64,000 nt of DNA from Armigeres subalbatus (GCF_024139115.2 NC_085140.1:228996352-229060351); one strand, 5' to 3'; counted from the stretch's first letter, positions 21,001-31,677 are shown. Made by a program: numbers and translations. Notes: a model not told the origin generated them from the letters alone.

Positions 21001-24000
21001 ATATCAGGTTAGATAGTAACCAATCGACAGGCTTATCGTTGAAGAACATTTGGAAAAAGGTGATAAGCCATGGTAGATCTGCTGATTTGAACATTTTACC
21101 TGTAACGGCATACAAAATAGTATATAAGTATGAGTTTGCAATACCCAATAAGAACGATAACGTATCTGATAAACAGTATAATCACAAATTGAGCAATTTA
21201 GCGACACATGTATCAAAAACAAGCTTTACGGCGCTGAATTTAATTGCACATGAAATTATTTTCCAATCACTTGCAATTTTGGAAGAAGAAACTTTGAATC
21301 AACCATAGGAGTACTGTATCAAATGGCTTTCGAATCTTTGTGCCGTATCTACCAAATAACTATGATGAAAAATTTTTGCCTTCCACTCCAAAATCAAACT
21401 TTTAATAGAAGGCTCGGAGACCTACGATGTTATACATATACCAATCGACTTAGCTCGTCGAATTGAACAAATGTCTATCTGTCCGTGTGTATGTGTGTTG
21501 TGTGCACTCGAAAAACCGTAAAATGTTAGCCAACACGTTGCATTCGATGGGGGACAAACCCTAGTTGATTGCGTAGTCATTGCGTTCCGAAGTTATGAAG
21601 AAAATGGTTTATCGAACCATATAAGGTTGGTTGGTTGATTCACTATGAAACGTTTGCAAAAGCCATAAGGATGGAAATTATCTTTGATATGTAACACACT
21701 AAGGCGAAACTAAACAATTGAATCGAGATAGGGACAGTGGTGTCCGGAATAATAGCAGCGAAGGTCGATTTTCATACAAAATAGTTAACTTTGGCATGCT
21801 GTAGCTTTGTTCCTCGATGACCGATTGATCTTAAATTTTAGCAGAGAATTACAAATATGTTGAAATTGATATACACTAAATATAAAATTTTTCGAACAGC
21901 TTGTTGAAAAATGACATACAGTCGACTCTCCATCTTGATGTTCTACACGGACAGATAAATCAACCCAAACTTTGAGTTCAATATACGCACTGATGAGAAC
22001 ATCGGAGAAAAAAATTACCCAAATTTGGGTAGTTTTCCCTTTAGATAGTGGAATATATAGATGAGCGAAGATAAATCCTCTGTCTCCAAACGAACTGTCA
22101 AACGTGTCTCCAAACGAGCATGACGTCACGAGTCCAATGGAAATGTTAAGGGCTGTGACGTCATATGCGCGTTTGCACGGTAAAAAAAACCGACTCAACC
22201 ATGCTTTCGCTCATCTATAGATTATACTATTTATAGTTTTCCCTTTCCTTCCCATTATTGTTGTCAAAGCTAGAGCAAGATACAAACACCAAACACAAGA
22301 TTTAGCAACCTCACCGAGGTTGCTTAGCCCAATAACACAAATTTGAGTAAATTCAATATTCTCAATTTTGAGTTGATCAAGGTTCGCTTCGGATAAATTA
22401 AACTCAGATTTGGATAAATTGTTTACATGGGATTAAAGGCAAACTACCTAGTGCCAGAAAAGCCATTTTACTCAAATTTGGGTTATTGGCCCAAACTACG
22501 GTTTTGAGTGCAACAACCCACATTTGGGTAGTTTTGGTTTTCAGTGTATATCTCGATATCTCTCCCTATATCGATGGTTTTCTCGATCCCTTTGATCTAC
22601 CTACATTTGGGCTTTCTACATCTCAATAGCCTCCCTACCTCGATGTGTTCTGGTCATATTTTGTCATGAATTCTCTCTCCCCATGTCGATATATTAAAAT
22701 TGCTATGCTACTAGACTATCTCTTCGAACAATAATAAACACATCAAAAACAAAGGATAACATTTTGTCTGAGAAACTGCATATGTAACATTTTTGGCCAA
22801 AATGAGATTTTTATATATTCTAAATCCTCGTCCAAAAATACGTATTCTGGCAAAAAATACGAAAAAAAAAAATGTTCAGGAAAGCATGAAAAAAATTTCG
22901 TTTGTTTGAGAAACTACATATGCCCACGTATTTTGAAGAGCAATTGTGGAGTAATGCTTTCATTTTTTGCACTGAAAGTGCCCCAGGGTGTTGAGTTTTG
23001 CCAAAAACTATTGATCTGTATCGAAGAAATCGAAAGATTTGGTGCAAATTTGTTCAAAAACAGTTTTTTGTTGTTTTCTCGAAATAGTGTAAAATGGACT
23101 TATGCAGTTTCTCAAACAAATGATTCATTTGTTTTGTTGTCGTTTTTCATAGCAACGAGCTTTTTTTTATCTAGTACTCACTTCAACTTTCTTTCCATTA
23201 CTCGATCTCTCCTTATCTCGATTGCCAAACAAAGAATACGTAAAAGCTGTATGAACGCTCCAAAACCAAGCTTTTATTTATTTATTCTTCAAATCAACAG
23301 GCTGCTGAAGCCCCAATGATGTTTAATATAATATGTAGTGTAAATTAACATAACACTGTTTGATAGAAGGCTTGGAGACCCAAAGTGGCAAACTTTTTTT
23401 CTGTGTGCCCACATACACATACGGACAGAGATATTAATTGTTCAGTTCGATGAGTTTAATCGATTGGTATATAACATCATTAATATACTAGCCTTCTATC
23501 AAAAAAGTTTTATTTAGGAGTGAAATGATAGCCTTCCGGTACAACTTTGTTGTACAAGAAAGGCAAAAACTATCAGGATCCCGAACTAATAGCCTGTGGT
23601 TTATAAAGGGATTATGGAAAAGATTGACGTGTGGCTAGAAAAGTAACAAGCAATACCGATATAAATGTCTAATACAATTTCACTCACCTATAAATCCTAA
23701 TTGGCAAAAGTCTAGAACGAACCAATGGCTTTGCTCTTTTCTCGCCGTTTTTTCTAAGGCAAAATTTTTCATTATTGTTATGAATCCTTTTTTTGTTAGT
23801 ATGTCATCCTCCAGCTGAACGTAGAAAGCTCCTTTCGGCTGAGCGTAAGCCATTAGGTAGGCAAAGTCCAAATTCTGCTTAGATCGCCATTTCACCCGCT
23901 CTGCCGAATCATTTAGAGTAAGCCTCAACTTGGCCATATCGGGATAGTAGCTCGCCGCTGGTGATATTATTTCGATGAAACCGCTTTCTATAAACGTGGG

Positions 24001-24714
24001 AAATCTTGCAATAATACTGTTTGCCACTTGTGACACATAATCAAAATCTGACTCTCCAATGAATATTACTATCATTGTATCATTCTGTTCGTCCTCATCC
24101 ATGTTAGCTATCAGATTGTCCACCGTTTCGAGCAGATATGATTGTTTATCGCGTTTAACTGTCGGTATGCCAAGGACTATCGACACCCCCTGTCTGTTTC
24201 TTGTTTGCAAGTAGCCTGGTCTCAGAGAAGCTGGATCGTCAAGCAAATGTGGTAAAAAATGAAAGGCCGTTGGTAGTTTTAGATTTGCAGGCAACTTGGC
24301 TGAGGCGGTTACGTTACGAATCATTGATCGTGAATCTGCGCTAAGACCATCTAGCAGATTTAAATTTATCGTCATATTCGATGTTTCTCCGTTTTGATTA
24401 GTGAATCCAAAGTATTGCGATAGAATTGCTACATCCTCTTGTTTAGCGCGGTACATTGATTCTAGATACTGCATACGCATCTGAAATTCCGCTACTCGTT
24501 GTGACATCGTTTGTTCAGCAGAAAAATCTGTAGATTTACAATAATTAGAAATGGAAAACTCTCAGTTGGAACTCTAATAGAACACACACTTACCTGTTCC
24601 TATCACTAAAAATAATATTGTACAAGGTACCAAAACTAGTATGAAGGCCAAAAAACAATTACGACGCCTGAGTGGCGACGAAGTCAATCCCATTTTCATA
24701 TCTGCTGGATTCGA
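15064..24714 (-). CDS. Mgat4: alpha-1,3-mannosyl-glycoprotein 4-beta-N-acetylglucosaminyltransferase (GnT-IV)
   Basis: Transfers GlcNAc in beta-1,4 linkage to the alpha-1,3 mannose arm of N-glycans in the Golgi (family GT54). Exons on the minus strand: 24714-24594 (ATG 24699-24697), 24527-23688, 21099-20969, 20898-20811, 15743-15530, 15444-15186, 15093-15064 (TGA). Every junction is GT-AG, and the coding parts total 1668 nt (555 residues) without a stop. Residues 15-34 form a signal anchor (CFLAFILVLVPCTILFLVIG) after RRR, giving a type II Golgi protein. Then come a helical stem, sequons at N86 and N107, GIPTVKR (155-161), SYYPD, QNLDFAYLMAYAQ, the acidic QLEDD (about 273-277), LDFCQLGFIGKMF, and HYKPSLFQHIG. 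Vertebrate homologues are near 535 residues. The exon starts after a 3' splice site 15 nt before the ATG, so a 5' UTR exon lies upstream. Confidence 0.95.
16281..17752. mobile_element. TIR element in Mgat4 intron filled by a degenerate repeat array
   Basis: The left end GGGTTGCCAGACATACAGAC and right end ACAGACTT...TGTATCTGGCATCC are inverted copies, and both carry several ACAGACAT repeats. Between them (16430-17600) is a drifting array of units of about 25-30 bp resembling CTTCCGAACGGAATCCTTTT. The ORFs inside are repeat readings. It sits in the 5.1-kb Mgat4 intron. Confidence 0.6.
17749..17852. repeat. 104-bp imperfect hairpin
   Basis: The arms CCACCG...GAGCATT..GA.CAATGT and the complementary right arm pair over about 42 nt with roughly seven mismatches and one bulge, around a loop of about 20 nt. 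It may be a tiny MITE or a pre-miRNA-like fold in the Mgat4 intron. Confidence 0.65.
17980..20612. mobile_element. 2.6-kb element with long (~640-bp) terminal inverted repeats
   Basis: The ends TTAAGAGCCAGTTCGCGA (left) and the complement of TCGCGAACTGTCTCTTAA (right) begin inverted repeats that run to about 18640 and back from about 19955, at roughly 90% identity by eye. TA dinucleotides flank both ends (17978-17979, 20613-20614). The 1.3-kb core holds no recognisable transposase; its longest frame (19203-19469, 88 residues) matches nothing I know. It is probably a non-autonomous foldback or Tc1/mariner-like element inside the 5.1-kb Mgat4 intron. Confidence 0.8.
21368..21530 (+). repeat. 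interspersed 'GAAGGCTCGGAGACC' repeat, copy 1
   Basis: TTTAATAGAAGGCTCGGAGA, then ACCAATCGACTTAGCTCG and a GTGTGTATGTGTG tail. The same family occurs at 23340-23575 and 53098-53260 and in the flanks of element B. It lies in an Mgat4 intron. Confidence 0.6.
22043..22233. mobile_element. 191-bp MITE with two perfect CRE palindromes
   Basis: The inverted termini TATAGATGAGCGAA (left) and TTCGCTCATCTATA (right) define the element. A 13-bp direct repeat, TAGTTTTCCCTTT, flanks it at 22030-22042 and 22234-22246. Inside are TGACGTCA at 22121-22128 and 22156-22163, and two TGTCTCCAAACGA copies. It lies in the second large Mgat4 intron. Confidence 0.75.
22762..23128. mobile_element. 370-bp MITE with 'GAGAAACTGCATA' termini, copy 1
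   Basis: The termini resemble TTTGTTTGAGAAACTGCATA and its complement (TATGCAGTTTCTCAAACA). A diverged copy in the same orientation lies at 32890-33262. There is no coding capacity; it lies in an Mgat4 intron. Confidence 0.75.
23340..23575. repeat. interspersed 'GAAGGCTCGGAGACC' repeat, copy 2
   Basis: GATAGAAGGCTTGGAGACCC on the left, and on the right its near-complement (GCCTTCTATC, then CCGGTACAACTTTGTTGTAC and AGAAAGGCAAAAAC). This gives a palindromic composite. Same family as 53098-53260. Confidence 0.6.
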
Positions 24715-24985
24715 CTGTAAAAGATTAGATTAAAACATATAAGAATATTTCAACTTGAACCTTTATTTTGTAATTTGGAAGAAAACTGATTAACTCTCCG
24801 CTACTGATACATTTCATATGAAGTAGCGCGAAAGTGATCGACAAAAATCAGCACCCCTTGGAGCCCAGGTATCCATAAATATCAGTAAAACCCAGATTAA
24901 TCCACCTAGCGGTGATGATGCCTTTTTCGCTCTTTATAAAATGTATCGCGAGTTTATCAGAGTGGTCAAAACAGCAATTAATGGT
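24662..24985. repeat. 324-bp direct duplication over Mgat4 start exon, gene copy
   Basis: Includes the ATG part of the Mgat4 signal-anchor exon, its 3' splice site and about 270 bp of upstream intron. It is repeated at 26392-26715 with a handful of substitutions and small indels. Confidence 0.9.
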
Positions 24986-25234
24986 ATCAGGTATCAGAAC
25001 GTCGGCTCAGGAGGCACGTTCCCCTCAATTTGGGAGATTTGTGCCATCGCCTTCACTGGCCTTTCTCATCATTTACCTGACGGAAAAGGAAGTGAAAAGG
25101 GGAAAGGAAGAGGAAATGAAGTTGGAAAGCAGAATGGAACCATTTACAGGAAAGCCAGTTATGTAGACTCACACGCATTCAGCTAGGGACTAAAGAGAGG
25201 TGTCACAAAAACACAGAGGATGTAACAATGGACG

Positions 25235-26035
25235 AACGTCAAAGACGAAACACAGAGTGCACTGTGAAAAACGCATAATGCGAATCCATATAGGTGACAA
25301 TCACAAAGTACATTGTAAAAATCCATGCAAATCCATGTAGGTGGCAATTTGTTGAAAACTAAGTAAAACACATATTCATAACCCCATTCTTATTGAACCT
25401 CACGTTGAGATTGAACAAGAGTTGCCGAACCCGAATGTCAAGAACGAAACACAGAATACACTGTGAAAAACGCATAATGCGAATCCATATAGGTAACATA
25501 CACAAGGTAAATTGTAAAAAACGCATAATGCGAATCCATATAGGTGACAATTTGTTGAAAACTAAGTAAAACACATATTCATGACTCCACTCTTATTGAA
25601 CGTCACGTTGAGATTGAACAAGAGTAGCTGAAGCCGAACGTCAAGGACGAGACACAGAGTACACTGTGAAAAACGCATAATGCGAATAAATATAGGTAAC
25701 ATACACAAAGTACATTGTAAAAAAACGCATAATGCGAATCCATATAGGTGACAATTTGTTGAAAAAAAAACTAAGTAAAAAAAACATTTTCATAACCCCA
25801 CCCTTATTCAACCTCAAGTTGAGATTAAACAATAGTAGCTGAAGCCGAACGTCAAAGACGAAACACAGATTACACTGTGAAAAAAACGCATAATGCGAAT
25901 CCATATAGGTAACATACACAAAGTAAATTGTAAAAAACGCATAATGCGAATCCATATAGGTGACAATTTGTTGAAAACTAAGTAAAACACATATTCATAA
26001 CCCCACTCTTATTTAACCTCACGATGAGGTTGAAT
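25235..26035 (-). repeat. ~203-bp minisatellite, four units
   Basis: Units start near 25235, 25435, 25638 and 25848 (periods 200, 203, 210) at CGTCAAAGACGAAACACAG. Each contains AACGCATAATGCGAATCCAT twice and ends near TTATTGAACCTCACGTTGAG. The minus-strand frames (MDSHYAFF...) are repeat readings. It lies between the duplicated Mgat4 exon segments. Confidence 0.85.
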
Positions 26036-26391
26036 AAGAGTAGCCGATATCTCGGAGAAATAAAAGTCAACTACGCCATAGCTCCGGTTAGCGCAGCGAG
26101 GGCTAAATACTGTGAAGGGGGCCCTGGTGCGTCACAGGCTCCGTTTGCGGTTAGGTTCTTATTAGACCCCCCTAACCATTCATTCGTAGGCACGGTAAGC
26201 ATAAAGCCGCATCACACCGAGAATTAGGGGTCACCTGTATGGTGGACTTTTACCACAGGAACAGGCAATCCGTAATGTTATTCTTAGCCAGATAACCAGC
26301 TGCCGACACCACACGGCTATCTAGGCTGTTCGTGGAGAGAAGTTAACATTGACTTTACGTCAACTCTCAATTTGGCCGAACAGCCGACAAC
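26036..26391. other. GC-richer unassigned segment
   Basis: Separates the minisatellite from the upstream exon copy. It contains CTGTATGGTGGACTTTTACC, which looks like untranslated retroelement sequence, but I cannot assign a family. No gene seen. Confidence 0.35.
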
Positions 26392-26446
26392 GCCTGAGTG
26401 GCGACGAAGTCAATCCCATTTTCATATCTGCTGTGGATTCGACTGT
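26392..26446 (-). pseudogene. partial duplicate of the Mgat4 start-codon exon
   Basis: Carries the 3' splice site (CTTTTACAG), the 5' UTR (with two extra bases) and both ATGs, and encodes MKMGLTSSPLRR as in the gene. The sequence then leaves homology before the transmembrane anchor. A transcript using this copy would lack the signal anchor and hit a stop soon after. The similarity extends to 26715 through the flanking intron. Confidence 0.85.
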
Positions 26447-26784
26447 AAAAGATTAGATTAAAACATATAAGAATATTTCAACTTGAACCTTTATTTTGTA
26501 ATTTGGAAGAAAACTGATTAACTCTCCGCTACTGATACATTTCATATGAAGTAGCGCGAAAGTGATCGACAAAAATCAGCACTCCTTGGAGCCCAGGCAT
26601 CCATAATTATCAGTAAAACCCATATTAATCCACCTAGCGGTGATGATGCCTTTTTCGCTCTTTATAAAATGTTTATCGAAAAGTTTATCAGAGTGGTCAA
26701 AACAGCAATTAATGGTGATAGTTTCCATTATTTCCATCATATTTGTGTGTCTGCATTTATTACTCAAATATAAATTGGCTTGGC

Positions 26785-26879
26785 GCTGAAAAAAAGTATC
26801 TACAGTACAAGTTTTTATTTATTATATAGAAAGTCTATATAATAAATAAAAACTTGTACTGTAGATACTTTTTTTCAGC
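26785..26879. repeat. perfect 46-bp palindrome with 3-nt loop
   Basis: Arms 26785-26830 and 26834-26879 are fully complementary (GCTGAAAAAAAGTATC at each outer end), separated by AAG. The pairing stops at once on both sides. It lies upstream of the known Mgat4 exons. Confidence 0.95.
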
Positions 26880-27105
26880 ATAAGATATAAGATTTGACCG
26901 AAATCTTGGACGAATTTATTGTTTCCAGTATTATTTCTGTATATAAATTTCTGTTAAAAAAGGCAACATTTGGACGTACCTGTCATCAAATTGTTGTTGA
27001 AGAAAGCAGGCCGAATTGGGGCGAGTCATCACCGTAGCTTGTACATATTAATTTTTAGAATGATACCATGTACATAAAATATTAAAAATAATGTGTTTGC
27101 AATTA

Positions 27106-27430
27106 GGGGGGTCCCGTAGCGTAGTTGGCTACACGATCGTCTTACAAGCGAATGGTCATGGGCTCGATTCCCAGCCTCTCCACCAAACCCTCGTCAGTCG
27201 CCGGATCTGCAGCTCATATGGTGGCGTTTTGGGGTACGCGCCTTATCGTCACGGCTGCCTGACGACGACTGGCAATTTGTTCTTCTCGGAGGCATTCCTC
27301 CAACGTTACCCGGATAAATGGTAACTGAACAATGCAACGGTCATTGGATACACGACATGGACAAACGGACACAATGAACTCACGATGAGATGGACTGGCA
27401 ACGACAACAATAATGGTAATGGAATTTGTT
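27106..27430 (+). mobile_element. tRNA-derived SINE
   Basis: The first 79 nt are tRNA-like: an A box in TAGCGTAGTTGGC, a B box in GGGCTCGATTCCC, and a terminal CCACCA. A tRNA-unrelated body follows (CGCCTTATCGTCACGG, TTACCCGGATAAATGG) to roughly 27430. No pol III T-run follows the tRNA part directly, so it is a SINE and not a tRNA gene. The right boundary is approximate. Confidence 0.75.
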
Positions 27431-27595
27431 TGCAAATTTCTTGAACTAAAATGCGCTCATTTTTTATAGAAGCCAGAAATAGTGCGTTTAATAGCATCAA
27501 CGATGGAATTTTTTAACGAACTACATCTTATTCAAATTTTCTTTTGGGTCTTCGGATGAAAGACTAGAAAATTTGAGTTAATTCATTTGACGATA

Positions 27596-30057
27596 CAGTC
27601 AACTTTCGTTCGTTGGGCTAAACCCGTAGCCCACTTAGTGAAAGGCTTTCATTAGTTGGGCTGAGACGTCAAAGCTTAAAACGCATTGAGGGACGCATCG
27701 ATCGTTTGTTATTGTCAGGATCGTTGCAGAAACGTTTATAAGTTTTTTCGATTTATGAAAAGTGAAATTTATTATTTTGGTTGTTGATCTTGTTTTCGAT
27801 TTGTTCTTGGGTAAGTATTTATTTACATGGTAAGCTTTATTAAGAAGGGTTCAATGTGCATATGATTACGTGATCACTAGGTACAAAAATGGATAACACC
27901 CATGCAAAAATGGACAAAAAACGAAAAAATATCGTGTTGACATTAGTGGAAAAGGTGCGTATAATAGAAGATTTTGAATCTGGAGGCGCAACGCATGATA
28001 CGCTAGGGAAGAAGTACGGTATAGGATCTTCTACTGTAACCAGGATTATACAGAAAAAGGAAACGATTCGAGCAGCAGCGGAGAAATTTACCGAATATGG
28101 GGTGGATAACCGAAAGACATTGAGGGAGCAGAGGTTCCCTTTGCTGGAAGAAGCTCTCTATGTCTGGATTCTCCAGCAGCGACAGTCTCATATTCTGTTA
28201 ACGGTGGAAATTCTGAAAACAAAGGCGGAGCTTTTGTTCAAGCTGTTGCAGGATAAAGGGCACTACGTCGTGCACAAATTTTCGGCCTCAGACGGCTGGA
28301 TGCATCGCTTCAAGCAGCGGTTTGGATTGCGGGTTAAAACGGTAGCGGGTGAAAAGGCATCTGCAGATGTTGGAGCATACCTGAACTTTAAAGCGATTCT
28401 ACAAAAGAAAATTCGTGATATGCAGCTGTCGAACTCTCAGGTTTTCAATGCAGACGAATCTGCACTTTTTATCAAGCTCTTGGCTACCCGTTCTGTTGTT
28501 ACGCACACTGAAACCATGGCGAGTGGGCGAAAGCAGAATAAAACCAGGTATACGTTCATGCCATGTTCTAATATTGACGGATCGCTTAAGCTTCAGTTGC
28601 TTTTTATTGGAACAGCTGCAAAGCCACGGGGACTGAACACAGCAACACTACCCGTATCGTATTGTCATTCCAAAAAAGCTTGGATGACCAAACAGTTATT
28701 CCGTCATTGGTTCTATGAGGAATTTGTCCCCGCAGTGCGGAAATTTTCTCTCGAGCAAGGCTTTGAACCAAAGGCATTGCTCGTGCTTGACAATTGTACC
28801 AGTCACTATGATCTAGACGATCCTCTGCAAAGTGATGACGGGCTGATTCAGGTTATTTACCTTCCTCCAAATGTCACCTCTGAGTGTCAGCCAATGGACC
28901 AATCGGTTATCAATGCAATGAAAAGGAAGTACAAAAGAAAACTGATGTTGAAGCTGATCTTGGAAAACGAGCATTTGACATTCGAAGATCGTTTGTCCCC
29001 GCAGTGCGGAAATTTTCTCTCGAGCAAGGCTTTGAACCAAAGGCATTGCTCGTGCTTGACAATTGTACCAGTCACTATGATCTAGACGATCCTCTGCAAA
29101 GTGATGACGGGCTGATTCAGGTTATTTACCTTCCTCCAAATGTCACCTCTGAGTGTCAGCCAATGGACCAATCGGTTATCAATGCAATGAAAAGGAAGTA
29201 CAAAAGAAAACTGATGTTGAAGCTGATCTTGGAATACGAGCATTTGACATTCGAAGATCGTTTGAAAAAGATTACCCTTCAGCAGTGCGTCGTATGGTTG
29301 GCTTCTTCTTGGGATGAAATTTCCGCTAATACCATCCGGAATTCTTGGCGCAAATTAATTGATGATTTGCCGAACGATACTACCGACGAAGGGACGAACG
29401 CAGGCGATGCGGATTTCAAAACACTCATTGCGAGTATCGACCATCTTTCAGGAACTAGCACATCTGACGAAGACATCGATCTGTGGATGAAGGATCAAGT
29501 GTATGATGCTGACCATAACCCAGATTGGGTCACCAGTGAAGTGTTTTTAGATGAAGAGATCTTGTCATCCGTCCTTCATAAAGGTCAACCGAAAATGCAC
29601 GAGGAATGGTTGGAAGAATCGACAGAGAACAGTAACAACTCTCTTGATACTTCCGCTACAAATACCGAAGATCCAGAATTTGGAGACGCAATTAAGTCAC
29701 TTGATTGCGTAATTCGTTTTGTGAAACATGATGCAGCAGAAGTTTGTCGTTTGAACGCTCTACGCACAAAACTCATTGAAGCGGAATGGCTAAAACGAAC
29801 ATGTTGAAGAATTTGGCTTTATTATTGAAATTTACGCTTTGTTTTACTTGAATTTTGAAATTGAAATAAACTTGCTTTCAAATTGTTTTAATTTTTATTT
29901 GGCTATTCAAGTTGTACATCCCCGAACCCCTTGACAGAAATTTGACACTGTCAAAAAAGACGTTTGACTTCGATGTAAGTGGGCTGTAGCCCAACTAACG
30001 GGAGCCCAGTTTTAACGAAGCCCACTTAAAAATAGCCCAACAAACGAAATTCGACTG
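27596..30057 (+). mobile_element. pogo/Tigger-type DNA transposon
   Basis: A 2462-bp element with imperfect terminal inverted repeats (left CAGTCAACTTTCGTTCGTTG; right, read inward, CAGTCGAATTTCGTTTGTTG), flanked by TA at 27594-27595 and 30058-30059. Subterminal TTAGTTGGGCT and AGCCCACTT repeats occur near both ends. It carries one transposase gene, now disrupted. Terminal sequence and TA duplication are as expected for the pogo group of Tc1/mariner. Confidence 0.93.
27889..29807 (+). pseudogene. pogo-family transposase, broken by an internal tandem duplication
   Basis: The transposase cuts and joins element ends at TA sites. The frame opens at ATG 27889; N-terminal basic helix-turn-helix (about residues 14-55, LVEKVRIIEDFESGGATHD), CENP-B-like second HTH (about 85-150), then the catalytic domain with FNADESALF (D189), LLVLDNCTSH (D301) and SECQPMDQSV (D337). 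The 269-bp segment 28723-28991 is repeated at 28992-29260 with one difference (GAAAACGAG versus GAATACGAG). Since 269 is not a multiple of three, the first frame ends at 29085; the second copy continues in another frame to 29807. Without the extra copy the frame length is 1650 nt (549 residues), so this is the main lesion. Confidence 0.93.
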
Positions 30058-30249
30058 TATTTCGAACTACGGACAAACTAGCTAAAAACTCTAATCACGG
30101 TTGCGCATTAGGAGCTATTGGTAGATAGAAGTATGTATATTAAACCGGAACCTTACCGGGCGACTAGATACTTGGTTAAGCAGAACTCATCACTCTCAAA
30201 ACCGTTTACACCGATTTATGTCTAATTAGGTCTATACACGAACACGGTC

Positions 30250-31100
30250 TTAAAATTCCACTGAAATACCGATCATAGTCCGATCCGATAATTTTCAATA
30301 GGAAACAATGGGACAGGATTCCGCGTCGAATGCAACATGTTGTGAGCAAATCGGTTGAGGATAAGTGCCAAAAAATATTGAGACTATTTCACGCAAACTC
30401 CTTTTGGTATAATAATAATGTATTTTGGCTTCTGAATCCATAGTCCGATTTGGCGAATTTTGTATAAGAGAAAATTGACATGATGCATCATATTGCGACC
30501 AAATCGGTAGAAGATAAGTGCCAAAAAAGTGTGGGATGTGAGAAATTTTTACGCGCTTTTTGTATAAAAAAATGGCCCTAGCTTCTGGGCCCATAATCCG
30601 ATCCGAGCTATTATTAATAATAAACAATGGGACAGGACTCCGCGTCGAACGCAACCTGTTGCGAGCAAATCGGTTGTACCAAAAATTGAGCTAAACTTTC
30701 TACGCACTATCGGTTTGCAAAAAAAAGTATTTTGACCATAACTTCCAAGCCCATAGTCCGACCTGACCCATCGATGTTAAACTTGTTACATATAAATCGT
30801 TTGACGATAAGTACAAAAAAGTGAACTAGTCTTTTTTATGTGTATTTTTATCAAAAATAGTATTTTGGCCATAAGTTATAAACCCAATAAACATCAATTT
30901 TCAATAGGAAATAATAAGATAGGATTCTCCGTTTATTGCAACCTGTTGCGAGTAAATCGATTGAGAATAAGTGTAAGAAAAGTGAGCTAGACTTTTTTAT
31001 GCGCTTCTTCATGAAAAAAAGTATTTTGGCCATCACTTTTAAGCCCATGGTCTGATCTAGCCAATATTCAATAGGAATTAATTCAACATATTTTTTTATC
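30250..31100 (-). repeat. ~155-bp degenerate satellite, about six units
   Basis: Units recur near 30266, 30438, 30592, 30750, 30880 and 31045. Each has CCATAGTCCGATCC-like, CAATGGGACAGGATTCCGCG-like, GAGCAAATCGGTT and AAAGTATTTTGGCCAT blocks. Single relatives lie at 7035-7110 and 41205-41332. The frames are repeat-derived. Confidence 0.8.
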
Positions 31101-31677
31101 ACAGACGCTATATTTCATCAAATTCTTATATGTTACCGAATTTTAGTTGCCAATAATGAAAAAAAACGTGAAAGGCGAATCATTTATATTTCTTAATTTG
31201 AAATTACTAAAGAACCCCGTTGGCGGCATAACGATTGATAGTCTCGATTGGTGGGTGAGTGATTTTAACATCACACCAATGTAGTGTTTGTTAGATTTTC
31301 TTACAATTCTAAATGACAACCTACAAAAATATGCCAAATATTTCGCATATTCCCAGTTCTTATACAGATGGATAGAACATTGCGTATGAAGGTCAGATGA
31401 TGTCTTTCGGATCTTGCGTTCTGCTCTGCGCAATCTTCCTTTGCGTGATGGCCAACATTTCACTCCTAATGAAAACCGCTGTCGGCAGCTTGGGCCAGAA
31501 TACTTTAGATGTTAGAAGGATGTGAATTAGATGTGGAAGGTGCGTTGAAAATGCCAAAAAACGTTATAAGTATTTTATTAACGGCCCCATGATTTGTTGT
31601 TGATGAGCTACAGCTCTTCGATGAACCCACGCCGAATGGAGTATCCTTCTCCACTGGATTGGTCCTCTTTGCGGCCC
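31101..31677. other. unassigned non-coding stretch
   Basis: No recognised gene. Minus-strand frames at 31143-31463 and 31505-31753 show no family I know. The second runs into the SINE head and is likely chance. Confidence 0.4.

Noticed and set aside
23680..24507. Mgat4 as a single-exon 275-residue protein starting at the internal Met
   Set aside because: Splice sites on both sides join it to a signal-anchor exon and five downstream exons in one 555-residue frame.
24912..25186. Two overlapping 80-residue plus-strand ORFs
   Set aside because: They lie over Mgat4 upstream intron and the scattered motif, and their frames agree with no known protein.
25183..25955. Minus-strand MDSHYAFF-type ORFs
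   Set aside because: Repeat units of the 203-bp minisatellite.
27106..27184. Functional tRNA gene
   Set aside because: It is followed by a SINE-type body and lacks a pol III terminator.
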